A stretch of 36,370 bases of DNA, taken from UBA6921 sp031363085. GTDB lineage: Bacteria; Pseudomonadota; Gammaproteobacteria; SG8-11. Below, one piece after another: positions 1 through 9,000 of the stretch. The notes beneath the pieces are model-generated. The model ran no database searches. It was not told the DNA's origin and worked only from the letters and a program-made list of their open reading frames with translations. The stretch covers positions 1 through 36,370 of the forward strand of contig JANLTU010000017.1 in NCBI GenBank assembly GCA_031363085.1, written 5' to 3'. Position 1 is the first letter of the stretch. Each line of letters begins with the position of its first letter. Made by a program: the position numbers and the translations under genes.

Positions 1-1
1 C

Positions 2-490
2 ATCGATATCACGCTGGACTCCACCTGCTGGATGGGTTTTAGGAAAACCTACGGCACGACCGTGCCCGCAGTCGAGGGGCAAGTCATGTTCAGCATCAGC
101 GCCGGGGCGTCGATGGGCGAAACAAACAGCGTCGTCATGGAGTTTCCGCCCCAGGCTGACGCGCCCTTTTATGACTACGCGTATATGGCGGCGCTGTTCA
201 AGCTGGTGATCGAACACTGCGATCCGGATTACGCCTTCGTTATCTCGCATGAGTTCTGGGACAAGGTCAGAATCCCGGATGCGAAAATCAAGTGCCCGAT
301 TGGCTGGTTAAGCTACCTCGCCAACAGCGCTGCCGCACCCGCCCTGCCGCCGGGAACGGAGTACGAACTGTCGTCCTACGACGGCCCGATCATCACGCTG
401 ATGCGCGAACTGCCCTCGGCGGAAAATCCCGAGCACGTGGCGCGCGCGCTCCACATCCGCGACGCCTTGCGGCGGCGCGGTTATCTGTGA
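2..490 (+). CDS. Immunity-protein-52-like protein, 5' partial
   Basis: The frame is open from base 2 to the stop at 490, so the gene very probably begins before the window; the ATG at 32 is only the first methionine inside it. The C-terminal half carries a run that resembles Imm52-type immunity proteins from memory: IGWLSYL, then a proline-rich patch with LPPGTEYEL, then GPIITLMRELPSAENPEHV and an Arg-rich end. Such proteins are thought to neutralise polymorphic toxins in the cytoplasm. No toxin gene is visible in the window. The family call is a recollection of the pattern, not a search result. The reading frame itself is convincing, with good codon use to its end. Confidence 0.5.
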   Translation: MDITLDSTCWMGFRKTYGTTVPAVEGQVMFSISAGASMGETNSVVMEFPPQADAPFYDYAYMAALFKLVIEHCDPDYAFVISHEFWDKVRIPDAKIKCPIGWLSYLANSAAAPALPPGTEYELSSYDGPIITLMRELPSAENPEHVARALHIRDALRRRGYL

Positions 491-1074
491 GTGCGGTTCA
501 CACTGTATTTCAGCGCAGGAAGTGAAAAATAAGGACAGCCCGTTCTCCAGCCGCATCGGCGATGCCATACACGCCGCATAAAATCCAGTCGAGTCATCGA
601 GTCGAGTCAGGCTTGCGTAATGGCTTTTTTACTTTCGTAAAGTCTGTTGCCGGCAGCGACAGGAGTTCCCACCTGCTAAAGGGAATCGCCCCCTTTTAAA
701 TGAGCTCAGTTAGGTTCGAAACCCTGCGCCATCGCTGTCAATAAATTTGTGGAGATAAAGCTCAACGGATGCGCGGCTTCCGCCGTCTGTGTTGCTTGCG
801 CGTCGACACGGAAAATCAATTCGCTGTCAAGTAAGCCTTAGATGTTGAATACATGCGGGCCGGGAAATATTCAGGTGATGCTTTGCTTGAGCAGGTTGAT
901 AGCGCAATCGACCGTCGGTTCATCACCGCGAATTCCATCACTCGTGCTAACAAGCCGAGGCCGCGCAGCAACGTGAGTACGGGTTGAGCGCGGTGTGTTG
1001 GGCGGCGCTTGAGCACTGATGGAACTTTGCAAAGCCGGGCATCATGGTTTTTTGTTTCCGGGTTTTGGTTCCGG
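491..1074. other. Intergenic stretch without an intact gene
   Basis: I see no convincing gene here. The only coding-like trace is a degenerate fragment on the minus strand near 871-938, listed separately. Around 588-607 a GTCGAGTCA-like unit is repeated imperfectly. No clear terminator follows the immunity-like gene. Confidence 0.5.
871..938 (-). pseudogene. Degenerate copy of the 3' tail of the gene at 2067-2321
   Basis: Read on the minus strand, this stretch gives DGIRGDEPTVDCAIN followed by LLKQSIT and a stop. The small gene at 2067-2321 contains DGIRGDNLTVDCAAN in the same orientation. The two DNA stretches are about 70% identical over some 68 bases by hand alignment. The copy here lacks a usable start and upstream coding. 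It looks like the remnant of a duplicated gene tail flanking the two-gene unit at 1075-2009. Confidence 0.5.
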
Positions 1075-1638
1075 TTATGGATTGAAATGCGCCAACAATT
1101 CAAAAGCATTGAACGGCTTTTGCAGCTCTGGTATTGCCTCTAGCGCAGAGCGTTTGTCGGCACTCAAGCTCAGGTAATTAAGTTGTGCTTTTAAACGAAG
1201 CTGGGCACTACCGCAGCAGAATTCCGGAGCGGTGAACTGGTCTTTGCTATTAGTAAATGGCGCAGGGTCGTTATGCCCGTAAGTTTCAAACTCAATTGTT
1301 TTGAACATGAGTATTTGCACCGTCGCTTCGTTAAGCGTGGTAGACATGCAAGTATCTTCCGCTTTGGTGCGTAAATAGTTCAAAGCGATTTTAATTTCTC
1401 CCACAGTTAGCTTGAATTTTTCGATCACTGTGGGTTTTACAATGGTTGCTGATTCCAAATCGAGGCAGTAATGCCCCTGTTTATTAGCCGCATCCATGGC
1501 AGCGATCATGTTTTTACGTGCCAGCTCTACGAGTTGCGCCTTTGGATTTTTCGGTACGGCATCGGGTACTGTCTCGGCGCAGGCAGCGGGCGCGACCACA
1601 GCGAGTGTGAACGTCGTGATTGTTGTTAGTAAGCGCAT
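1075..1638 (-). CDS. Exported protein of unknown function (187 aa)
   Basis: I do not recognise the family. The start at 1638 is chosen because AAAGGA lies about 7 bases upstream and the protein then begins with a clear signal peptide: MRLL, a hydrophobic stretch, then an AACAE cleavage region near residue 21. The mature part is about 165 residues with several cysteines (HYCLDL, DTCMS, EFCCGS), suggesting a periplasmic protein with disulfides. The frame runs upstream to 1812, but that extension overlaps the gene at 1650-2009 and lacks a ribosome-binding site. The stop of that upstream gene almost touches this Shine-Dalgarno sequence, so the pair is probably one transcript. Confidence 0.7.
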   Translation of the reverse strand: MRLLTTITTFTLAVVAPAACAETVPDAVPKNPKAQLVELARKNMIAAMDAANKQGHYCLDLESATIVKPTVIEKFKLTVGEIKIALNYLRTKAEDTCMSTTLNEATVQILMFKTIEFETYGHNDPAPFTNSKDQFTAPEFCCGSAQLRLKAQLNYLSLSADKRSALEAIPELQKPFNAFELLAHFNP

Positions 1639-1649
1639 GTTTTTTCCTT

Positions 1650-2009
1650 TCATTGTGGTTCGCAACTGTTCGCCACCGCAAACCAGAAGTCTCGCTCCTT
1701 TGCTCCCGATGAACCCATGCTCAATTTTTCGTATTCGAGGTATGCAATATCCGCAACTTGACGTCTGACAACGAGGTTTACCGACATGAGAACTTGAGCC
1801 CATTCCTCCCAATCGTGCTTGCCAATATTCCAGCCGATACCGAACGGCGAATGAAAGCCGCCTTTGTCACCGAAAATTTCAACCAGTGGAGTGACCGCGA
1901 GTATGCCCGCCAGCACGTTGGCTAATCTCTGCTTGGCGCGAATCGCTTCGACGGCACGTTGACCCGAAGCGCTGAACGTTAAACCCGTTATTTCTGGACA
2001 CTTGCTCAT
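1650..2009 (-). CDS. Hypothetical protein (119 aa)
   Basis: No family is recognised. The ATG at 2009 is preceded by GGAG eight bases upstream. The N-terminal part is mildly hydrophobic around residues 28-45 (ANVLAGILAVTPLVEIFG) and could be one membrane-associated helix. The rest is mixed and charged, with a KHDWEEW patch. It is the first gene of a probable two-gene unit with the exported protein at 1075-1638. Both sit between two related sequence fragments, so the pair may be an acquired cassette. Confidence 0.6.
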   Translation of the reverse strand: MSKCPEITGLTFSASGQRAVEAIRAKQRLANVLAGILAVTPLVEIFGDKGGFHSPFGIGWNIGKHDWEEWAQVLMSVNLVVRRQVADIAYLEYEKLSMGSSGAKERDFWFAVANSCEPQ

Positions 2010-2066
2010 GAAGATTGCTCCATCAATTTTCTAACGCAATACTACATACCAAACAGCCTGCGATAT

Positions 2067-2321
2067 CTAAGACAATTTTCTAACAGCGAAAGGTAGACCG
2101 GTGGAGCTGTGATTAAGCTGGTTTGCCGCGCAGTCGACCGTCAGGTTGTCGCCGCGAATGCCATCAACGAACAGCGCGGCCGTCACCTGCCTGCGGCCAC
2201 AGAGCCGCTGCTGCTCGTCGACTGCAATGGAAATTTGTATCTGTGCAACGGCCACCGGCGCGGGTGTCGGCATGGGCGTTGATCCGTGACCATCCTTTGC
2301 TCCCCCCGGTTTTGCTTCCAA
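2067..2321 (-). CDS. Small hypothetical protein or gene remnant
   Basis: This reading frame follows two bases after the stop of the Ig-like lipoprotein. It could start at the TTG at 2321, or at an in-frame ATG at 2273 giving MPTPAPVAVAQ. Neither has a strong ribosome-binding site. The middle contains GIRGDNLTVDCAANQL, shared with the decayed fragment at 871-938. That conservation argues that the frame was once translated. No function is recognised. It may be the surviving 3' part of a larger gene. Confidence 0.35.
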   Translation of the reverse strand: MEAKPGGAKDGHGSTPMPTPAPVAVAQIQISIAVDEQQRLCGRRQVTAALFVDGIRGDNLTVDCAANQLNHSSTGLPFAVRKLS

Positions 2322-2323
2322 GC

Positions 2324-3652
2324 CTAATCGCTCAACATCAGGCTATTGATAATGGTAAGCAGCGCCGGTTCATTCACCAGTGGATTGCGGCCTTGCCGTA
2401 CTTCATCGCCGTCACTAGTGCCGTCGCCGTCGCTGTCAGGATTTTTCGGATCGGTTCCATGGCGGAACTCTTCCAGGTTGGTGAGCTTGTCAAGATCTGG
2501 ATCAGCAGTGCCGTCGGCGATGGCAGGATCGGTGCCTTTGAGCTTTTCCCAACGGTCGGGCATTAAATCGCCGTCGGTATCGAGCTCGGTTTTAAAGCTC
2601 AGGGTCACCGGCACAAGCCGATTGCCTGCGGCATCGGTCACCCCATCCAGCTTCAAGGTGTAAGTTGCGCCGTAGCTCAGGTCTTTCTGCGGCGTAACCA
2701 CGACGCTGTTGCTGGCCGAGAGGTAGCGCGTCGCCGTGAACACGGCCACGCCGTTGCCGGCAGCGAAGCTAATGGTGTTCGGCGTTATGGTGCTGGTGTC
2801 CAAGGGTTCTGAAAATTGCAACGTGACGGTAAATATCGCCGGAAGGTTATCGGTGCCGCTGGCCGGCGACGACGATAGCAAAGCCGGCGCGACCGTGTCC
2901 GGCGCCTTCCCCACCGTGAACGACCAAGTCTTCGCTGCGGCCAGTGCATTTCCGGCCAGATCAACCACACCTTGCACGCTCACCGTGTAGGTTGCCGCTT
3001 CGACGAATGTGGCGCTGGGGCTAAACGAAAGCGCGGATTCGCTGGCCTGCACCTCCCCGGCCACCACCGTGTCGCCGCGCTTGACGGAAAAATTCGCGTC
3101 ACTCACCGCCGCAACATTAATGCGCTCGCTAAACAACGCGATGATTTTGCTATTGATCGGAACGTTGGTCGCGTTAGCGGCGGGCTGCGTATCCACCACA
3201 CTGGGTGCCGTGCTGTCACTCGCCGGCCCGGTGACAAACTTCCAGGTGACCGATTTGTCGAGCGCCTGACCGCCACGCGACTTGATCTCCGCCGTTATCT
3301 CGACGCTGTATTCGGTATTCGCAGCCAGTTCGGCACTGGGCGTGAACTGCGCTTGCCTATTTTTGTAAGACGGCGTGCCGGCGATAGCCTTACTGTTACC
3401 ACGCAGGATAAAAGTTGCGTCGGTAAACGTTGCGGTATCAATCTCTTGATTGAATGCTGCGGTGATTGCGGTATTGGTGGGCACCGACACTGCGCCGTCC
3501 GCCGGGAAGATACCCAACACACTCAATGCGGGGGGCTGTTGCTCACTGGCCTTGCTTGCGGCATCGCCACAGCCTGCTATCGCGGCGGCGGCCAATACGA
3601 CTACGACTAGTTGTGCGAAGCAGCAACTCCCTTTCCAGCGGCGCGTGAACAT
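2324..3652 (-). CDS. Lipoprotein with Ig-like (Big_5) repeats and thrombospondin-3-type calcium repeats
   Basis: The 442-residue product begins with a lipoprotein signal (hydrophobic run, lipobox AIAGC, lipidated Cys at about residue 28). Three SbsA-type Ig-like domains of about 100 residues follow at roughly 42-140, 146-246 and 251-352. Each opens with a V..T.PA.GA..VP-like pattern and closes with T..W.F.. strands. The last 85 residues carry Asp-rich calcium-binding loops of thrombospondin type 3 kind (DTDGDLMPD, DPDLD, DSDGDGTSDGDE). Such proteins are exposed on the cell envelope and act in adhesion or matrix; the exact role is unknown. The gene is divergent from the PAS-GGDEF-EAL gene, with 181 bases between them. 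Confidence 0.8.
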   Translation of the reverse strand: MFTRRWKGSCCFAQLVVVVLAAAAIAGCGDAASKASEQQPPALSVLGIFPADGAVSVPTNTAITAAFNQEIDTATFTDATFILRGNSKAIAGTPSYKNRQAQFTPSAELAANTEYSVEITAEIKSRGGQALDKSVTWKFVTGPASDSTAPSVVDTQPAANATNVPINSKIIALFSERINVAAVSDANFSVKRGDTVVAGEVQASESALSFSPSATFVEAATYTVSVQGVVDLAGNALAAAKTWSFTVGKAPDTVAPALLSSSPASGTDNLPAIFTVTLQFSEPLDTSTITPNTISFAAGNGVAVFTATRYLSASNSVVVTPQKDLSYGATYTLKLDGVTDAAGNRLVPVTLSFKTELDTDGDLMPDRWEKLKGTDPAIADGTADPDLDKLTNLEEFRHGTDPKNPDSDGDGTSDGDEVRQGRNPLVNEPALLTIINSLMLSD

Positions 3653-3833
3653 TTGACCTCTCCCTGTTATCAGTCTTGTAACCTAAAATGTTCGCCGTAT
3701 CTTGCCACAATCCTATGCTACATCGCGACATTATTTGAGCTGCTTGGTCTGGCTCAGATCGCGACTTCCCAACCCCAAAATTCTGGCGTATCTTGCCTAT
3801 TCTCCGAATTCCAACCCTACAGGGTAACGCCTC

Positions 3834-5687
3834 GTGCAATTCGACGCTTCGCGTGACGATTTCCCCGATGCTTTGCCCGACCATGCCGCGCTCGCGGAAT
3901 CGCTGCCCGGCTATTTAAACGAGCTGTTGCAGCGCAATAAGCAATTGCAAGAGCAGCTTGCGCTGCGTGCCAGCGCCGAAGACTTGCTGCGCAGCAAAGA
4001 GCAACGCCTGCGTTGGATCGTGACTAACGCGCCGGTGGTGTTGTTCGCGCTGGATGTGAACGGCGTATTTATTTTTTCCGAAGGCCAGGGATTAAAACCG
4101 GTGGGCATCGAGCCGGGCGGATTGGTCGGTTTATCGGCGTTCGAACTGTTCGAGCACACGCTGCACTTTCAGGACGATTTTTCGCGGCTGCTGGAAGGCG
4201 AAGACCTGCGCCCGACGCTCGAAATTAACGGCATCGTGTTTGAGTGCGCGTACTCGCGGCTGCTGGACGAACACGGCGAGGTCGTCGGCCTGATCGGCGT
4301 CGCCGCCGACATCACCGAGCGCAAGCGCGCCGAAGCCCGCCTGATGCAACTGGCCAATTTCGACACGCTGACCACGCTGCCGAATCGCGCGCTGTTTCAT
4401 GACCGGCTTGCACATGCGCTGGCCAAGTCGCATCGCAGCAAAAAACTGGTCGCCTTGTTGTTTCTCGATCTGGATCGTTTTAAAACCATCAACGACAGCT
4501 TGGGTCATTACGCCGGCGACGAATTGCTCAAGTCGGTCGCCGAACGCCTGCAGAAAACCGCGCGCGAAGTTGATACCGTGGCGCGCCTGGGCGGTGATGA
4601 GTTTACCGTTATCCTCGAAGGCATCACCTACAATGAAGACGCCACCATCGTGGCGCGCAAAATTCTGGAGGTCATGGGCCAGCCGTTTTATCTGGATGGC
4701 CACGAAGTGTTCGTGACCACCAGCATGGGCATCGCGATTTATCCGCTGGACGGCGACAACAGCGACGACCTGCTGAAGAACGCCGACACCGCCATGTACC
4801 GCGCCAAGGAGCAAGGCCGCAATGGCTTTCGCTTCTACACCGCCGACATGAACGCCAAGGCCGTTGAGCACCTGATCATGGAAAGCAGCATGCGCCATGC
4901 ATTGGAGCGCAGTGAATTCGAAGTGTATTACCAACCGCAAATCGACGTGCACAGCCGCGAACTCACCGGCTTCGAAGCCTTGTTGCGCTGGCGCCATCCT
5001 GACTTGGGCCTGCTCTACCCCAGCCAGTTTTTGCCGCTGGCGGAAGACAATGGGTTGATCGTGATCATCGGCGAGTGGGTGTTGCATCATGTCTGCGCAC
5101 AGGCGGCGCAATGGCAGCGCGGCGGCTTGCCGCCGGTACGCGTGGCGGTCAATTTGTCGGGGCGGCAATTTCGCCAGGACAACCTAGTGGAGAGCGTCGC
5201 GCGCGCCTTGCAGGAGTCGGGTCTGAGCCCGCATTTGCTGGAACTGGAAATCACCGAAAATTTTTTGCTCGACAATATTCAATCGGCAATCATCACGCTC
5301 AATCGTCTCCACGATCTGCATGTGCAACTGGCGATGGACGACTTCGGCACCGGCTATTCGTCGCTGAGTTATTTGAAACGCTTTCCGCTCAACAGCCTCA
5401 AAATCGATCAGTCGTTCGTGCGCGATATTTCCACCGACCCCGACGATGCCGCTATCGCCGAAGCGATTATCGCGTTGGCGAAAACACTGCGCCTGCGCGT
5501 GATGGCCGAAGGCGTCGAAACCGAAGAGCAATTGTATTTCCTGCGCTCGCGCGGCTGCGATCAAGCGCAAGGCTTTTTAATCAACGCAGCGCTGCCGGCC
5601 GAGCAGGTGCTGCCCTGGTTTCAGTCGCGCAATTCGCAGCGCACCGCGTTCGAACAAAAAGCGCTTTGGCCGGTGACGAGCGATTAG
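3834..5687 (+). CDS. PAS-GGDEF-EAL cyclic-di-GMP turnover protein
   Basis: This 617-residue protein has a short N-terminal helical segment, a PAS sensor domain at about 55-165 ending in ADITERKRAE, a GGDEF domain at about 175-335, and an EAL domain at about 345-600. The diguanylate cyclase motif is intact (RLGGDEF), and the RxxD inhibitory site (REVD) sits five residues before it. The phosphodiesterase motifs are also intact: FEALLRW, EITEN, DDFGTGYSS, and AEGVETEEQ. Both activities are therefore possible. There is no transmembrane segment, so it should be a soluble, cytoplasmic, signal-responsive enzyme. The start is a GTG with only AGGG upstream, and no better in-frame start exists nearby. 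Confidence 0.92.
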   Translation: MQFDASRDDFPDALPDHAALAESLPGYLNELLQRNKQLQEQLALRASAEDLLRSKEQRLRWIVTNAPVVLFALDVNGVFIFSEGQGLKPVGIEPGGLVGLSAFELFEHTLHFQDDFSRLLEGEDLRPTLEINGIVFECAYSRLLDEHGEVVGLIGVAADITERKRAEARLMQLANFDTLTTLPNRALFHDRLAHALAKSHRSKKLVALLFLDLDRFKTINDSLGHYAGDELLKSVAERLQKTAREVDTVARLGGDEFTVILEGITYNEDATIVARKILEVMGQPFYLDGHEVFVTTSMGIAIYPLDGDNSDDLLKNADTAMYRAKEQGRNGFRFYTADMNAKAVEHLIMESSMRHALERSEFEVYYQPQIDVHSRELTGFEALLRWRHPDLGLLYPSQFLPLAEDNGLIVIIGEWVLHHVCAQAAQWQRGGLPPVRVAVNLSGRQFRQDNLVESVARALQESGLSPHLLELEITENFLLDNIQSAIITLNRLHDLHVQLAMDDFGTGYSSLSYLKRFPLNSLKIDQSFVRDISTDPDDAAIAEAIIALAKTLRLRVMAEGVETEEQLYFLRSRGCDQAQGFLINAALPAEQVLPWFQSRNSQRTAFEQKALWPVTSD

Positions 5688-5872
5688 CAACCGCGTCACA
5701 TTACCTCGTTGTTGCAACCGAATACTTCACCAAATCGCGCACGCGGTAGCACCTCGCGCGTGAATGCGCGCACGGCGTTTGTCCAGGTCTTTACTTATTG
5801 TGCATGGTGAGGCGTTGGCTTGTGCTGATATGACATCGGTGAACGAGCTGACATTGCATGTCGAACGTGTCA

Positions 5873-6013
5873 GAGCCTATTCAAGATTTCATTAGGGGCG
5901 CATTGCAGCGTTAAAATCGAACTTGCCGTCCCCGCGCAAAACCAGCGCGGTGGGAATCAGCATTCGATTGTTACTTTGCACTGCATTGCGCCCATGAGTT
6001 CTTGAACAGGCTC
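5873..6013. repeat. MITE-like 141-bp imperfect palindrome
   Basis: The left end reads GAGCCTATTCAAGATTTCAT and the right end is its near inverse, ending GAACAGGCTC. The arms continue inward: GGCGCATTGCAGCG against CTGCATTGCGCC, then AAAATCGAAC against ATTCGATTGTTACTTT, to a central CCCGCGC/GCGCGGTGGG stem. The whole segment can fold into one long hairpin. It encodes nothing and has the size and symmetry of a miniature inverted-repeat element. No clear target duplication is visible. It ends 13 bases before the start codon of the next gene, so it supplies that gene's leader. Confidence 0.6.
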
Positions 6014-6026
6014 TCGGGAAAAATCC

Positions 6027-9000
6027 ATGAGCGTTGCAAAGAAGCTGGTTAAAAAATCGGTTGATGAAAAGCTGTTAAAGAAGCTTGTGCCCCTCAATAC
6101 GCTGGGCGCGGACCGGCTGCGCGAGCTGGCAGAAAAATCCGATATCGAATCTGCCAGCCCCGGACGTACGCTGTTCAAGCGCGGCGATAGCGACGCGAAA
6201 ACTTACTATCTGTTGTCGGGTGATCTGGAAGTGCAACTGGCCAACGGCCAAAACGTGTCGATCAAGGCCGACACGCCGGCGGCTTTGCATCCGTTGCTGG
6301 ACGCGCGTCCGCGCCCCGCCACCGCCGTGATCAAATCGCATGCAACCTTGCTGGTGATCGACACCGGCTTGTTCGAAATTCTGGTTAATTACGACCAGAA
6401 ACAAAAATATGAAGTGAGCGAAATTCAGGCACAGGATGAGTCCGACTGGCTGACACGCTTTCTGCAATCCCTGTCGGCGATGAACATCCCGGTCAAAAAT
6501 ATCGAGCACCTGATGCAGCGCATGCAGGAACTGCCGGTACGTGCCGGCGAAACCGTGATCCGCCAAACCGACGTTGAATCGCAACACTACTATGTCGTGA
6601 AAGAAGGGCGTTGCGTGGTGACCAAGCATGCGACTAGCGCAGACAAGACCCCGATCCGCATCGCCGAGTTAACCGCCGGCATCGGCTTCGGTGAGGAAGC
6701 GCTGCTGGCCGAGCAACCGCGCAGTGCGAGCGTCACCATGCTCACCGACGGGCGCCTGATGCGCTTGGCAAAAGCCGACTTTACTCAGCTCATCGCCGAC
6801 CCCGCGCTGCACTATGTGTCGTACTCGCAAGCGCAGCAGATGGTGCTGTCGGGCGCGCTCTGGCTGGACACCCGTAGCAGCGCCGAGCATCGCGACCGCA
6901 GCATCGACGGCAGTATTCACATCCCGCTGATGGGGTTGCGCAGCAAGATCAAAGAACTCAACGCGTACGGAAAATATATCGCATTTTGCGATTCCGGCAA
7001 TCGCGCGACGGCGGCGGCGTTTTTGTTACGGCAGATGGGTTTTTCAGCCTATGTACTTAGCGACGGTTTGCGCGACGTTCCCGCTGCCACGCTGCGCAGC
7101 AACGCCCCCTTAACCGCAATTACCTCGGCGCGCGTAGAGCACACCGACGCTCCCATCGAGCAGCTAAAGCCCCGACCCCATCCTGCCGACACAGTCGGTG
7201 ATACCGCACGCCGGGATGCGGCGCTGACTTCGGCACAAGCCGAAGTTGAGTCCCTCCGTGCGCAACTTGCCGCCGCACGTGCGGCCGAGCAGGGTGCACT
7301 CCAGCAGTCGGCGCACGCGGTGGCCACCAGCACGCGCGAACAGGAGGCCGCGCAAGCGGAGCAGGCACGGATGCGTGAGCGCATTGCCGAACTGGAATCG
7401 CGCCATACGACGGCGGATCGGACGCTCGCAAGTCACCAAGCGCAGGTGCGTGAACTGCAAGCGCGGGTGGATGAATTTAATTTAAATTTGACGGCAGCGG
7501 ACGCAGCATATAATTCGGCGCAAAAGGAATTGAGCGGGCTGAACCATACCCATGCCCAAGTCACTGAACAATTGAAGTGTGAAAACGCACAACTGCAAAC
7601 CCGCGTCGCCGCGACCACGGCCGAATTTGAACACCTGAAAAACGAACTGGAGCGAGCAGTGGAGCGCAATCGTACCGCCGAAGAAGCCATACACAGCGCT
7701 GAACGTGAGATTGCACGTCTGCAAGCGGAAGCGGATGCGGCGCAACGTAACGCTGCTGAATCGCTGCGTCGCGCAAGCGAGTCGGAATCCTTGCAGGCCA
7801 GCATACTCAAAGAAGTGCAGCGCAAAATTGAAGCCGCCGAGCTAATGCGGCTCGAAGCCGAAGAGCAGGCGCAGCGGGCGCGTGAAGCAGCCGAATTGTC
7901 ACGCAAGCGTGCCGAACAGGAATCGCGCAAGGTGGCCGAGGCAGAAGCCGCACGCGCCAAGGCACAAGAAGAAAGCGAGCGCCGCGCACGCCTGACCGAA
8001 GATATCCGCAAAAAAGCTGAAGAAGAAATGGCCCGTCTCAAAAAAGAGGCTGAGGCGGCGCGCACGAATGCGGATGAAGCGAAGAAAAAATCCCAGCTCG
8101 CAGATGCCGCACGCCGCCGACTTGAGCTGGAAATGCAACAGGCGCGTGCGCAATCCGAGGCGTTGGAAAAACCCGCCACGCCAACGGTGGAAAACGACCT
8201 CGACGAATTGGAGCGGGAATTAGCGCAGCTACAACAAAAACTCGAAGCCAAAAAACACGCTGCCGTCACGCGCAATCAACAAGCGCGTCAAGCTGAAGAA
8301 AAGCAGCGGGCAACGGAGCCGGAAGTTGTGCAAAACGTTTACGACCTGCACCAGAAGACGCAAAAACTACCGGTGTTTAAACCCAATCAGGCGGCGCCCA
8401 ATGATGTTGGCAAGGTGCGCAAGTCGGGTTGGATCTCGGACTCCATTTTGTGGGAAACCACCATTGGCCTGCGCGAAGATTCCGAAGCTGAAAAATTTCT
8501 CGATAACGAAAATAAACAGCGCGCACCGGCGGCGGCCCCCACGGCTAAACGCCAAGAGCCAAATCCGCGTGCGCAAGCGTCGGGTGAGCTCAAAACAGCG
8601 GAAACCAAACGTTCGGTGTTCACGACCCGCGAGTCGGCCCCGACCATGCAACGGCATGTGGGTGTTGCCAGTCGCGGCCCGCAACGTATTGGCTTGATCG
8701 CACTAGTCGCAGGTGCGCTCATGGCCGCCGGCATCGGCGCGTATGTCATGCTGCACAAGATCAACAATGCCGCGCCGAAGTCAGCCACCAGCGTTACTCA
8801 AACTCCGCCGAGTCAGGTCACGTCTGATGCAGCGACGATGACGCCAAGCGCCGCAACCGTGCCGACACATGAAGCTACGAAATCGCCTGCATTGAGCAAT
8901 AGCAATGCGGCCATCACACGCAAAGAAACGGTATCGCCGAACGCAGCAACGGGTGCGGTGCCTAGCAAGCAAAAAACTGAAACCGCTAAATCACCCGTGC

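Noticed and set aside
816..1109. 97-codon minus-strand frame
   Set aside because: It overlaps the end of the exported-protein gene and reads the degenerate tail in a frame different from the one shared with the paralogous gene.
4131..5168. 345-codon minus-strand frame inside the PAS-GGDEF-EAL gene
   Set aside because: It is an antisense shadow of a high-GC gene with all catalytic motifs on the plus strand.
7433..8275. 280-codon minus-strand Ser/Ala/Cys-rich frame
   Set aside because: It mirrors the repetitive coiled-coil coding region on the plus strand; its composition is an artefact of the opposite strand.
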